64,000 bases of DNA from Paractinoplanes pyxinae (GTDB lineage: Bacteria > Actinomycetota > Actinomycetes > Mycobacteriales > Micromonosporaceae): contig NZ_JAPNTZ010000009.1 in the NCBI RefSeq assembly GCF_026626335.1, forward strand, positions 248,001-312,000, in the 5' to 3' direction. Of the stretch, positions 42,014-51,617 are shown piece after piece; position 1 is the first letter of the stretch; each line of letters begins with the position of its first letter. The notes beneath the pieces are model-generated. The model was given only the letters and a program-made list of their open reading frames with translations. It had not been told where the DNA came from and did no database searches. The translations under genes and the position numbers were made by a program.

Positions 42014-45000
42014 GTGAGCACAACCCCCTCCACCCTGTCCCGGCGGCGACCACTGGCCGCCGTGCTGACCGCCGTGCTGACCGTCGGCATCCTCCAGGCC
42101 CCCGCCCAGGCAGCGACACCCGAGCCGTACACCCCACCGGCCACCAAAGCCGTACCGGTGGTGCCCACCGAGATCGCGAAGATCCCACCACCGGTCGCCG
42201 CCAAGCAGCCACCGCCGGCGGCCGCGCGGCCCACCCCCGTCTGGCCGGCATCGGGCACCCAGGAGATCGACATCTCAGCCCCGGCGGCCAGCGGCACCTC
42301 CGTCAGCGTCACCGCCCGGCAGCTGTCATCCGCCGGCCGGGCATCCGAGCCCACCGCCGGCCGGATCCGGGTGCAAACGCTGGACAGGGCAGCAACCGAA
42401 CGCGCCGGTGTGCGCGGCGTGCTCATGCGTGTCAGCCGCGAAGATGCCGCCGCCAGCGTGCCGGCCACCTTGACGGTGAACTACGGCGCCTACGCGAGCG
42501 CCTACGGCGCAGACTGGTCGAGCCGGCTGCGCCTGACCACCGTCCCCGTGTGTGCCCTCACCCGTCCCGCGGACGCTGCATGCACCATGAGGCCGCTGGT
42601 ATCGGCGAACGACAGCACAGCGCAGACCGTGTCCGCCGACATCGCCGTCAGCGGTGTGCAGACGCTGATCGCGCTCACCGCCGCGCCCGGCGGACCAGCC
42701 GGAGACTACGCGGCCAGCCCGCTGAGCGCCTCCTCCACATGGTCCGCCGGCGGCAACTCGGGCGCTTTCACCTGGTCCTATCCGATGCGGACCCCACCGT
42801 CACTCGGCCGGCCGGCGCCGACGGTCACGCTGTCGTACAACTCGCAGTCGGTCGACGGCATGCACGCCGCGTCGAACAACCAGCCGTCCTGGATCGGCCA
42901 AGGCTTCGACATGACTGCCGGCGGGTTCATCGAGCGCAAATACCTGCCCTGCGCCGAAGACATGGACGGTCAGGCCAACAACACCAAAAAGACCGGCGAT
43001 CTGTGCTGGGAAACCGACAACGCCACCCTGTCGCTCGCCGGACACTCCGGCGAACTGATCTACAACGCCTCCGAGAAGCGGTGGCACCTACGCAGCGACG
43101 ACGGCTCCCGGATCGAACGCAGAAACGACACCACCAACGGCGACAACAACAACGAATACTGGGTGCTCACCACCACCGACGGAACCCAATACTGGTTCGG
43201 GCGGCACCGCCTGCCCGGCTGGACCACCAACAAACCGGTCACCTACTCGACGCTGACCGTGCCCGTCTTCGGTAACGACCCCAACGAGGAATGCCACGCC
43301 ACCGCGTTCGCCGACTCCGACTGCCTGCAGGCTTGGCGCTGGAACCTCGACTACGTCGTCGACCCCGGCGGCAACTCGATGTCGTACTGGTACACCAAAG
43401 AATCCAACAAATACGCCCGCAACTTCGATCCCGACGACGCCGCCAGCTACGACCGATCAGCCTGGCTGGACCACATCGACTACGGCACCCGCCGCATCAA
43501 CGGCGTCGACTCCGCTCTGAACTCCCTTGCGCCGATGCGCGTCGAGTTCACCCCCGGCAACCGGTGCCTGGCCGACTGCGGCACCCACGACGCCGGCCAC
43601 TGGCCCGACGTGCCCTGGGACTCTGAATGCACGGGCGACACCTGCGAAGAAGTGCTCACCCCCACGTTCTGGAGCACCAAACGCCTGGCCACCGTGACCA
43701 CACGGGTGCGCACCAGCCCGACCACCTACAAAGACGTCGAGCGGTGGACCCTCAAACACAGCTTCCCCGACCCGGGCGACGGCACCCAAGCCGGGCTGTG
43801 GCTGTCGAAGCTGTCCCACGCCGGACTGGTCGGCGACACCGCCACCGTGCCCGACGTCGAATTCACACCCGTCCAGAAAGCGAACCGGGTCGACACCATC
43901 GACTTCGCCGAAGCGATGAAATGGATGCGCATCGAAAAGATCCGCACCGAGACGGGCGGCACCATCGGCGTCGAGTACTCAGAAGCCGAATGCAAGCCAG
44001 GGCAAGCGCGACCAGCGCCGGAAAACAACACCAGCCGCTGCTACCCGGTCTACTGGGTACCCGAAGGCAAGTCCGCGCCGGTGCGGGACTGGTTCAACAA
44101 GTACGTCGTCAAGACCATCTTCGAGAACGACAACACCGGTGGAGCGCCGCCGAAGGGCAGTCCCCGCGTCATCTACTCCTACGACTACCTCGACGGCGCG
44201 GCCTGGCACTACACCGACGACGACGGCCTGGTGAAGAAGAAGTACAAGACCTGGTCGGACTACCGCGGCTACGGCCGGGTCGGTGTGACCGTCGGCGACG
44301 CGGACCAGCAGCCCACCTATACCGAAACCCGCTACTTCCGCGGCATGAACGACGACCGGGCCGACCCCGACGACCCGACCGCGAAACGTCCCGCGTCCCT
44401 CGACGGCATCGCCGACGAGGACTGGCACGCCGGCACGGTACGCGAAAGCACAGTCCTCAACGGGCCCAAGGGCGCCGTCGTCTCCCGCGAGCTGTCCACA
44501 CCATGGGCGTCCGCGCCCACGGCGACCCGGACCATCAACGGTGACACCGTGACCGCCCGGCACACCGGCATCGGAACACAGACGTCACACATCACCCTGG
44601 ACGGCGGACGAGGCGAACGGGTGACCAAGGCCGTCACCACATACGACTCCTACGGCATGCCCAGCGTGGTCGACAACCTCGGCCAAGACGGCGTCAGCGG
44701 CGACGAGCAGTGCACCCGTACGGACTACATCCGCAACACCACCGCATGGATCGTGGACAAGCCGCAACGCGTCCGCACCTTCGCCGTCAAATGCGCCGAC
44801 ACCAGCGGCACACTCACCACAGCCGACGTGATCGGTGAAACCCGGACCAGCTACGACACCAAGGACTACGGCGTCGCGCCGACCTGGGGCTTGCCCACAC
44901 GAACCCAGGAGCTGTCCGACTGGAACAACGGCACCCCGACGTTCATCGAAGCCAACAAAGCCGGCTACGACGTCCACGGCCGTCCCGTCTCGGTCTCCGA

Positions 45001-48000
45001 CGCCAGACAGGCCACCAGCACGATCGACTACACGCCCAAGCAGGACGGGCCGGTCACCGCCACGGTGACCAAGAACCCACTGCTGCACGACACCACGGTC
45101 GCCCTGGAACCCGCCTGGGGCTCGACGACGGCCACCGTCGACCCGAACGGCAAACGCACTGACATCACCTACGATCCGCTCGGCCGCACCACCGCCGTCT
45201 GGACCCCTGGACGGGTCAAGGGCACCGACAGCGCGGCCGAAAAATACAGCTATGAACTCAACGCTGACGCCCCCAGCGTGGTGTCCACCTCGAGCCTGAA
45301 CGCGACCGGCTCCTACGTCACGTCCTACACCCTCTATGACGGTCTCCTACGGCCGCGCCAGACGCAGATGCCCTCACCCGCCGGCGGACGCCTGCTCACC
45401 GAGAGCTTCTACGACAGCGCCGGACGGCAAGTGCTCGCCTTCGGCTCCTATCACGCTGACGGCGCGGCCGGCGGCACATTGATGGCCTCCAAGGACCGAG
45501 CATTCGTGGAACGGCAGACCCGAACCGTCTACGACGGTGCCGGCCGCGTCGTCGCCGAGGTCTTCCAGCCCAACGGGGTCGAACGCTGGCGCACCACCAC
45601 TACCTACGGCGGCGACCGCACCGACATCACCCCACCCGAAGGCGGAACCGCCAGCTCGACCATCACCGATGCCCGCGACCGCACCGTCGAACTGCGCCAA
45701 TACCACGGCCCCAACCCGACACCGGGCACGGCCGGCAGCTGGGACAACACCAGGTACAGCTTCGACCGGCGCGGCAACCTCAGCGCCGTCGTCGACACCC
45801 TCGGCAACGACTGGACCTACACCTACGACGCGCGCGGCCGGGCAACGCTGATCGACGACCCGGGCAAGGGCAAGACGAGCCTCACCTACGACAACAACGG
45901 CAACGTCACCACATCAAAAGACGCGCGCGGCAAGACGATCGCCTACGCCTATGACACGCTCAACCGCCGACGCGACGCCTACGACAATCAGATCGGTGGC
46001 CCCCGCCGGGCCCAATGGATCTACGACACCGTCGCCAAGGGGCAGCTCTCCCAATCGACCCGCTACGTCGGCACCGCGCCGTACCAGTCGAAGATCGACG
46101 AGTACAACGACCGCTACCAGCCGACCAAAGCCTCTCTGATCATCCCCGACAGCCAGACCGGACTGTCCGGCACCTACAACTACGAAACCACCTACAACAT
46201 CGACGGCTCGGCCAACTCGACCAGCCTGCCGGAAACCAACACCGGGCTACCAGCAGAAACACTCACCACCAGCTACGACACCTTCGGGCAGCCACGCACC
46301 CTGACCACGCTGTACGGCACACAGAACCTGTCCTACGTCAATGACGCCTCCTACAACGCCTACGGCGAGCTCAACAACGTCGACCTATATCTCGGCAGCG
46401 GCGGGCACGTCTACACCCGCTACGACCGCGACCTGGCCACCGGCCGACTCACCAATATTCGCACCGACCGCGACTCGGTAGCCCCGTACATCGTCGCCGA
46501 CACCGCCTACCAGTACGACAAGGCCGGCAACGTCACCCAGATCGTCGACACGGCACCCGACCCGCAAGACGACAACCAGTGCTTCACCTACGACTACCTG
46601 CGCCGGCTCACCGAAGCCTGGACACCTGCCGACGGCAACTGCGACGCCGCGCCGACGTCAGTGACGCAGCTCGGCGGCCCGGCCGCCTACTGGAACACCT
46701 GGCAGTACGACCCCATCGGCAACCGCAAGAAAGAGACCATCCACTCCGCTGCCGGCGACCGCAGCACCGACTACACCTATCCGACACCCGGCCCCACCGC
46801 CATCCGCCCGCACGCCGTCAACGCCATATCCGGCAGCACCACCGGCAGCTTCACCTACAACGAGACCGGCGACATGCTCACGCGGCCGACACCGTCGGCC
46901 GGCACCCAGACCATGGCCTGGGACCCCGAAGGAAATCTCGAATCCTCCAGCGACACCAGCGGACGCACTACCTACATCTACGACGCCGACGGCAACCGCC
47001 TCGTCCGCGACGACCCGACCGGTAAGACCCTCTACCTGCCCGGCCAGGAAATCCGCTTCACCAAGAACACCACCGCCCGGACCGGCACCCGTTACTACAG
47101 CTTCGCCGGAAGCACCATCGCCTCGCGCACAAGCTCCGGAGTGACCTGGCTCGCGTCCGACCACCAAGGATCCGCGCAGATCGCCATCGCAGCCGGCACC
47201 CAGCAGGCCTCCGCCCGACGACAGACCCCCTTCGGCACCCCGCGCGGCACGACCGCCGCCTGGCCCAACGACAAAGGCTTCGTCGGCGGCACCATCGACA
47301 ACACCGGACTGACCCACCTCGGCGCCCGCGAGTACGCCCCCGACCTCGGCCGGTTCATCTCCGTCGACCCCGCCCAAGATCTCTCTGACCCGCAGCAATG
47401 GAATGCCTACGCCTACGCCAACAACAGCCCGGTCACGCTGAGCGACCCCACCGGTCTCATCCCCAAAGACCCCGACCTAGACGACCGGTACGGCCGCGAG
47501 AAAAAAGGAACAGGTAAGTACAAAAATCGCACCGCGAAAAGGGGCCAGTCGGACGATTACCACGGCAAAGCAACCGTCTACGAAAACCCCGACCAGGGCA
47601 CCGCAGCCATCTGCATCACCGACTACGGCTGCCTGGACAGCTGGCAGGTCACCAATATCGAGTCCTACATAACCGCCTACAACGAAGCAGTCGCCAGACT
47701 CACCAAGGCAAACGGCGGACGGTCACTCCGCGACTTCCAGTACGCCGCTGCCATGCTCGAAGCCTGCATGGCAGGCCAATGGAAACTTGCCAACTGCAGC
47801 AGCCAGACCTACCCCATTCTGGTTGACATCGCCGATAAGAGCGCCGTAGCCGCCGCCGAATCAGATCACGGAACCTCCGGCGCCAACGAGGCTGCCTCAG
47901 CCGTCTTCGCCGGCCTCATGACCGTCGCAGAAGTTGCGACGGCATGCAGAATCGGAGCAGGAGGAACCGGTCGAAGGAGCTTCTCCGGAGAAACGCCGGT

Positions 48001-48712
48001 CCTGCTCGCGGACAGATCCACCAAATTCATCGCAGATATCGACGTCGGCGACGTAGTTCTAGCCACCGACCCGGAGACAGGTGAGCAAGGCCCACGCAAG
48101 GTGACCGCAACATGGGTCCACCAAGACGATCTTTACGTCCTGATGGTGGATGGTCAGCCGCTTACCACGACCGAAGATCACCCCTTCTGGAATCAGACGG
48201 ACCATCAGTGGCAGCGTGCGGACGAACTCGACCTCGGTGACGATCTGCTAAGCGCGAGCGGCGACATCGCCGAAGTCGATGGCCTCTCATCCGTGAAGAA
48301 CCGTGCGGCGGCCTTCAACCTGACCGTGGACGGCTTGCACACCTACTATGTGCTGGCTGGCGAGACGCCAGTACTCGTCCACAACGTTGGCTGTGGGTCC
48401 AGTGCGAGCGACGGTCCAGGAGTCACGGCACTCGGAACAAAGAACTCGCTGAAGCTACTGGATCGCGACAAAATCAACATCCTTCAACTTCCGGGCAAGG
48501 GTTCCGGACGGTGGAACTGGACGCGAAACAAGCGCTTCATCGATGAGGCAGACGCTCGGGGAGACGAGATCCGGCTGTACACGGACCCATCTGAGACCCT
48601 TTACAGAGGTGGCAATGTATTCAAAAAGGAAATAAAATACCTTGATGGTCTCGGGTACCGTCACTTCGAGAAAGTTGACGATTACTGGGTGGTGACGCGT
48701 CATGGATCGTGA
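42014..48712 (+). CDS. secreted Rhs/YD-repeat polymorphic toxin with Hint domain and C-terminal toxin
   Basis: This protein has 2,232 aa. A Sec signal peptide ends APAQA near residue 34. A large N-terminal part of the SpvB/TcdB-like kind follows (PAPTVTLSYNSQSVDGMH), then many YD repeats from about 1000 on (YDPLGRTTAVW; YDARGRATLIDD; YDNNGNVTTSKDARG). The Rhs core ends LGAREYAPDLGRFISVDPA near 1780. A Hint domain spans about 1990-2125, with TPVLLADRSTKFIAD, the TTEDHPFW block and the end VLVHN. The C-terminal toxin is the last 100 residues (KINILQLPGKGSGRWNWTRN; SETLYRGGNVFKKEIKYL); its activity is unknown to me. The usual Hint nucleophile Cys is absent (RRSFSGE). The immunity gene overlaps its 3' end by 11 bases. 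The 3' 400 bases are AT-richer, as expected for an exchanged toxin tip. Confidence 0.9.
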   Translation: MSTTPSTLSRRRPLAAVLTAVLTVGILQAPAQAATPEPYTPPATKAVPVVPTEIAKIPPPVAAKQPPPAAARPTPVWPASGTQEIDISAPAASGTSVSVTARQLSSAGRASEPTAGRIRVQTLDRAATERAGVRGVLMRVSREDAAASVPATLTVNYGAYASAYGADWSSRLRLTTVPVCALTRPADAACTMRPLVSANDSTAQTVSADIAVSGVQTLIALTAAPGGPAGDYAASPLSASSTWSAGGNSGAFTWSYPMRTPPSLGRPAPTVTLSYNSQSVDGMHAASNNQPSWIGQGFDMTAGGFIERKYLPCAEDMDGQANNTKKTGDLCWETDNATLSLAGHSGELIYNASEKRWHLRSDDGSRIERRNDTTNGDNNNEYWVLTTTDGTQYWFGRHRLPGWTTNKPVTYSTLTVPVFGNDPNEECHATAFADSDCLQAWRWNLDYVVDPGGNSMSYWYTKESNKYARNFDPDDAASYDRSAWLDHIDYGTRRINGVDSALNSLAPMRVEFTPGNRCLADCGTHDAGHWPDVPWDSECTGDTCEEVLTPTFWSTKRLATVTTRVRTSPTTYKDVERWTLKHSFPDPGDGTQAGLWLSKLSHAGLVGDTATVPDVEFTPVQKANRVDTIDFAEAMKWMRIEKIRTETGGTIGVEYSEAECKPGQARPAPENNTSRCYPVYWVPEGKSAPVRDWFNKYVVKTIFENDNTGGAPPKGSPRVIYSYDYLDGAAWHYTDDDGLVKKKYKTWSDYRGYGRVGVTVGDADQQPTYTETRYFRGMNDDRADPDDPTAKRPASLDGIADEDWHAGTVRESTVLNGPKGAVVSRELSTPWASAPTATRTINGDTVTARHTGIGTQTSHITLDGGRGERVTKAVTTYDSYGMPSVVDNLGQDGVSGDEQCTRTDYIRNTTAWIVDKPQRVRTFAVKCADTSGTLTTADVIGETRTSYDTKDYGVAPTWGLPTRTQELSDWNNGTPTFIEANKAGYDVHGRPVSVSDARQATSTIDYTPKQDGPVTATVTKNPLLHDTTVALEPAWGSTTATVDPNGKRTDITYDPLGRTTAVWTPGRVKGTDSAAEKYSYELNADAPSVVSTSSLNATGSYVTSYTLYDGLLRPRQTQMPSPAGGRLLTESFYDSAGRQVLAFGSYHADGAAGGTLMASKDRAFVERQTRTVYDGAGRVVAEVFQPNGVERWRTTTTYGGDRTDITPPEGGTASSTITDARDRTVELRQYHGPNPTPGTAGSWDNTRYSFDRRGNLSAVVDTLGNDWTYTYDARGRATLIDDPGKGKTSLTYDNNGNVTTSKDARGKTIAYAYDTLNRRRDAYDNQIGGPRRAQWIYDTVAKGQLSQSTRYVGTAPYQSKIDEYNDRYQPTKASLIIPDSQTGLSGTYNYETTYNIDGSANSTSLPETNTGLPAETLTTSYDTFGQPRTLTTLYGTQNLSYVNDASYNAYGELNNVDLYLGSGGHVYTRYDRDLATGRLTNIRTDRDSVAPYIVADTAYQYDKAGNVTQIVDTAPDPQDDNQCFTYDYLRRLTEAWTPADGNCDAAPTSVTQLGGPAAYWNTWQYDPIGNRKKETIHSAAGDRSTDYTYPTPGPTAIRPHAVNAISGSTTGSFTYNETGDMLTRPTPSAGTQTMAWDPEGNLESSSDTSGRTTYIYDADGNRLVRDDPTGKTLYLPGQEIRFTKNTTARTGTRYYSFAGSTIASRTSSGVTWLASDHQGSAQIAIAAGTQQASARRQTPFGTPRGTTAAWPNDKGFVGGTIDNTGLTHLGAREYAPDLGRFISVDPAQDLSDPQQWNAYAYANNSPVTLSDPTGLIPKDPDLDDRYGREKKGTGKYKNRTAKRGQSDDYHGKATVYENPDQGTAAICITDYGCLDSWQVTNIESYITAYNEAVARLTKANGGRSLRDFQYAAAMLEACMAGQWKLANCSSQTYPILVDIADKSAVAAAESDHGTSGANEAASAVFAGLMTVAEVATACRIGAGGTGRRSFSGETPVLLADRSTKFIADIDVGDVVLATDPETGEQGPRKVTATWVHQDDLYVLMVDGQPLTTTEDHPFWNQTDHQWQRADELDLGDDLLSASGDIAEVDGLSSVKNRAAAFNLTVDGLHTYYVLAGETPVLVHNVGCGSSASDGPGVTALGTKNSLKLLDRDKINILQLPGKGSGRWNWTRNKRFIDEADARGDEIRLYTDPSETLYRGGNVFKKEIKYLDGLGYRHFEKVDDYWVVTRHGS

Positions 48713-49112
48713 CAGAAAAATGAAGCCAGCTCAGCGCTTCAAAGTGGAAGCAGTCGAACGGTACGAATTCTTGAATACTTCTTTCGGCTTTGAGGGACCG
48801 GACGTGGCCGACGACCTTGTCGGGTACCACTCAGGGAACTACTCGATATATGTCATGCACGACGATTTCGACAAGTCGGCGATTACCGTGGTTACTCGCC
48901 GGGTCGGTGAGTCGACTCGGCGGGCAGAGCTTTCCTGTCTATATGCGTCTGCCGGGCTCGGGCCTGCGCAAGACATCAAGACGGGGGCTCGCACTTCCCG
49001 CCTGGTCGCAGATTCGATTGCTAGTCAAGCAGACAAACTCAAACTTGTCTTGCCCATCTTGGACGGACAGAAAGGGGAGGAGCTCATGGAAACCTGTCAT
49101 GCTCGCTATTAA
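48702..49112 (+). CDS. cognate immunity protein of the Rhs toxin (inferred)
   Basis: This 136-aa cytoplasmic protein has no signal peptide. Its ATG at 48702 lies inside the last codons of the toxin gene (stop 48710-48712), the classical toxin-immunity overlap. The core is YEFLNTSFGFEGPDVADDLV, then AITVVTRRVGESTRRAELSC and LYASAGLG, then a helical end DSIASQADKLKLVLPIL. A second family member lies 20 kb away at 27907-28338 with the same ADLSCL/AELSCL core. The family has no name I know. Neutralising the toxin tip is inferred from position only. The gene is AT-richer than average, like the toxin tip. Confidence 0.8.
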   Translation: MDRDRKMKPAQRFKVEAVERYEFLNTSFGFEGPDVADDLVGYHSGNYSIYVMHDDFDKSAITVVTRRVGESTRRAELSCLYASAGLGPAQDIKTGARTSRLVADSIASQADKLKLVLPILDGQKGEELMETCHARY

Positions 49113-49510
49113 TCTCGAGCTGCCTGCACGACCTCCAAGCCGCAGGACTCATCGAGCTTGCAGCAATCGCACTTCTCGGACGCAGACTCATCGGGTTCGC
49201 CCGCAGCGAGTCCCAGGATGTGGCGACCCGGGCGCACGGAGGCCGGCACGAACCAAAGACGACATCTTCAGGCGAGCCGATGGGTTGACGGAATCACTTT
49301 ATCGACCAGGCGACGGCCGACTTCAAGCATCCGCCGGCTCGTCATGACGCGGCAGTTGCGAGCTACGCCTTCGACGACCGGCAGCTCGAGGGCCGCCCGC
49401 CACCGTGCCGATCCAGGTCGCGGCCGTCAAGGCCGGTTGCCGGTAGGCACAGCGACCAGGCTCCCAGCAGTAGCAAGCGAAAGTCTGCTGATCAGCGTGG
49501 CGGGCGAATC
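49113..49510. other. 398-base stretch without a supported gene
   Basis: A plus-strand piece near 49128-49280 reads LHDLQAAGLIELAAIALLGR and LIGFARSESQDVATRAHGG, which looks protein-like but lacks a start and breaks at a stop; it may be a relic. Nothing else seen. Confidence 0.45.
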
Positions 49511-49800
49511 TTGGTGACGCTCAGCAACATCGGCCTCGTGCACAACGGGCGGGGGGATCGGCGGCAGGGTTTGGCCTACTTCGAGCAGGCGTTGCCGATC
49601 ATGCGGGAGGTCGGTGACCGGGCCGGCGAGCAACCACCCTATACAACATCGCGGCGATCCACCGGGCTGAGGGCAGGTTGGATCAGGCGATCGCTGAACT
49701 GGAACGCGTCGTCGACCTCGACCGTCAAGTCGGCCATCCCGATCTTGTCACCGACGCGGCCCTGCTCGAACGACTACGCCGGGAACGGGCAGAGTCGTAA
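49511..49800 (+). pseudogene. TPR-repeat relic, frameshifted
   Basis: Frame one reads VTLSNIGLVHNGRGDRRQGL then AYFEQALPIMREVGDRAGE; after a shift near 49632 it continues ATTLYNIAAIHRAEGRLDQA, then ELERVVDLDRQVGHPDLVTD and ends LRRERAES before TAA at 49800. This is the N-I-G/A-x-x-x-x-x-G-x-x-x-x-A-L pattern of TPRs at the end of tetratricopeptide or AfsR-like proteins. One frameshift and the lack of an N-terminal part mark it as a relic. Confidence 0.65.
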
Positions 49801-50725
49801 GACCGATTGCGTCAGCCGCACCCCGTAATACCTGAGACGTGGTTGGGTCTCAACGTCAGCGTGACAGATCTGAACGTTATCGACCTGGCTCGGCGCTGGT
49901 GAGCCGAATAGCGGATGGCGCTCGGCCAATGAGCGGTGAACTCGTCACGAGTGATCTGCCAAACCCTACGCGGCAGGCGAATCCGCGCGACCAGAAAACT
50001 GCAGCAGTGAGCTTAGATGGGTAGCGCCTCGCCCCGCCGGCCGGGTAACCGAGAGCTCTTTGTTGGCGAGGTGTGGCGCGAGGAGTGCGTGAGCTGGAAG
50101 GCCGGGATGACGCTGGGACGCGACTACGCCTTCTCGGATCATTTGAAAGCCCTGGAGGACACGGTCTCCCGCAGGCAGATTGGCTGCGCATGCATCTTCG
50201 GGGAGGGCCGAGGGTAGCTGTCTAGTGTGCGCCGTCCAGTCTGTACCGGGGGGTAGGGTGCGCCATCTCGCACATGCCTAGCCCATGCCCTAGACTGGCA
50301 ACGTCTGACGGCGCTACCGCTCTGCGGTCCGCCGCTCTAAGCGTTCTTGATGTTTGTACTCCGCTGCAAGGGCTGCTTTCCTTCTTGGCTCTTGCTCCCG
50401 CGCGAGGTTGTCAAGTAGTAGGTCGTCCATGTAGTTGCCGCCCGGATCAAACCTACCGGGAATGGTAAGCGTGAAACCGCTAGGCCGATCAGCCCACGCG
50501 CTATGAGCAAAAGCATTGAACACCAGCCTTACCATCCAGTAACTCCATCGGGACGCTGCAGCTAGCCCACGGTCACCGGCGCCGAGTACCTTGCCATCGA
50601 CTCAGATTTGAACATCGTGAGGATTCGAGGGCGGAAAGTTCACCTAGGCGGGCTGGTGTCGTGGCAACCCGTCAGGCGAGAGCGACGCAGGCGCCGAATC
50701 ATACTGACGCCCATAAGGTCGCCAG
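49801..50725. other. 925-base region, mostly decayed sequence
   Basis: The only candidate is a 73-codon minus-strand frame at 50314-50535, ending NYMDDLLLDNLAREQEPRRK then a Lys/Arg-rich helical tail; it could be the C-terminus of a lost gene. A plus frame at 50017-50217 is also possible but unsupported. No RNA gene or repeat seen. Confidence 0.45.
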
Positions 50726-50938
50726 ATGCTGACCGGATTGCCGGCAGCTGAGGGCGCGCAGTTGGACCAGCCGCTGCACGACCTGTTGGCCACCTCGTTT
50801 CGGATCGACCTGTGGGGTGCCGCATATCAGCTCAACGGTGGCTGCTCCGAGTACTTTCGTGGCTGGCCCTATGTCAACAGGTGGGTGCTATTCGACCACA
50901 GGCGCGTCGGGTTTGCGCCAGCTTGGATTAGGGCGTGA
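50726..50938 (+). pseudogene. DUF4240 fragment
   Basis: The stretch LPAAEGAQLDQPLHDLLATS then FRIDLWGAAYQLNGGCSEYF and RGW carries the mark of DUF4240 proteins (R-x-DLWGAAY-x-x-NGGCS, then YFRGWLI). The usual DDGF between GGCS and YFRGW is shortened, and after RGW the frame diverges. The N-terminal 25 residues and the whole second half of the domain are missing. It is a relic; the family is common in actinomycetes and of unknown function. Confidence 0.55.
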
Positions 50939-51266
50939 GTGAGCGGGCCGAGGAATAGCTGGTCGACACCGAGCAGGGAGGCCAGGCGATACTGCACGTC
51001 TCCCGACTCTCATCTAGGAAGCTGCTCGAACCCACTAAAGATCATCCCCTGACGTAGCCGATAGTTACCGCAGCCGATCGGAACGTTTTGGCCGTATTTC
51101 CGAAATGAGCTAAGGGTGACATAAACACGAATTCGAGTGTTCTCGTCGAGCCTGCTGCCCAGAATCAGGTATTTGTCGGTGGTGTACCGGCAGAAGCAAG
51201 GTGCGGCAGCGTCCGTCCGCTAAGGTGTTCATTTTGATGGGAAGCGCGGCGAAGGAACTTGCGAAC
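50939..51266. other. 328-base stretch upstream of the EACC1-caspase pair, no gene seen
   Basis: Should contain the promoter of the EACC1-caspase operon. The region is moderately AT-rich around 51090-51140. No clear -35/-10 pair or operator repeat could be picked. Confidence 0.45.
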
Positions 51267-51617
51267 ATGGTTCACGATGCAGACCAGAGGAACGCGTCAA
51301 CCGTACGACTGACCGTCGAAGTACCTGACGCAAGCCTAGTGTCGTCGCTGGTGCGCTGGATCGAACGGCTGCCGGGCGCGCGTACGGAGCGATCAACTGC
51401 GCCTCCAAGACAAGGCGAGTTGGGAACCGTGGACATCGTGATCGCGATCATTAGCAGTTCAGGTGTCGCAGCGCTCATTCAAACCCTGCCGGAATTTCTG
51501 CGCGCGAAGCGCTCACCGATCACGATCAAGCTGCGCCGCAACGAGACCGAGGTTGAGGTAAGCGCGTCGAGCATGGACGATGTCTCGACCATGGTGGACA
51601 AGCTGCTCAAGAAGTGA
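51267..51617 (+). CDS. EACC1-like effector-associated small protein
   Basis: This 116-aa protein has an initial beta-strand/helix (STVRLTVEVPDASLVSSLVR), a GELGTVDIVIAIISSSGVAA segment with a hydrophobic helix, then LPEFLRAKRSPITIKLRRN and a final ETEVEVSASSMDDVSTMVDK. The order D-x-x-SL-x-x-W, GELG, small-residue helix, LR-x-RR-x-x-x-x-T, then S-x-DD matches the effector-associated constant component EACC1 known next to caspases and other bacterial effectors. GAAGGAA lies about 9 bases before ATG 51267; longer starts (51237, 51201) are possible. Its stop overlaps the GTG of the caspase gene (GTGA), so the two are made together and probably bind each other. Confidence 0.78.
   Translation: MVHDADQRNASTVRLTVEVPDASLVSSLVRWIERLPGARTERSTAPPRQGELGTVDIVIAIISSSGVAALIQTLPEFLRAKRSPITIKLRRNETEVEVSASSMDDVSTMVDKLLKK

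Noticed and set aside
42007..43275. 422-codon frame overlapping the Rhs gene start
   Set aside because: Out-of-frame Arg-rich shadow; the Rhs frame has the signal peptide and domain matches.
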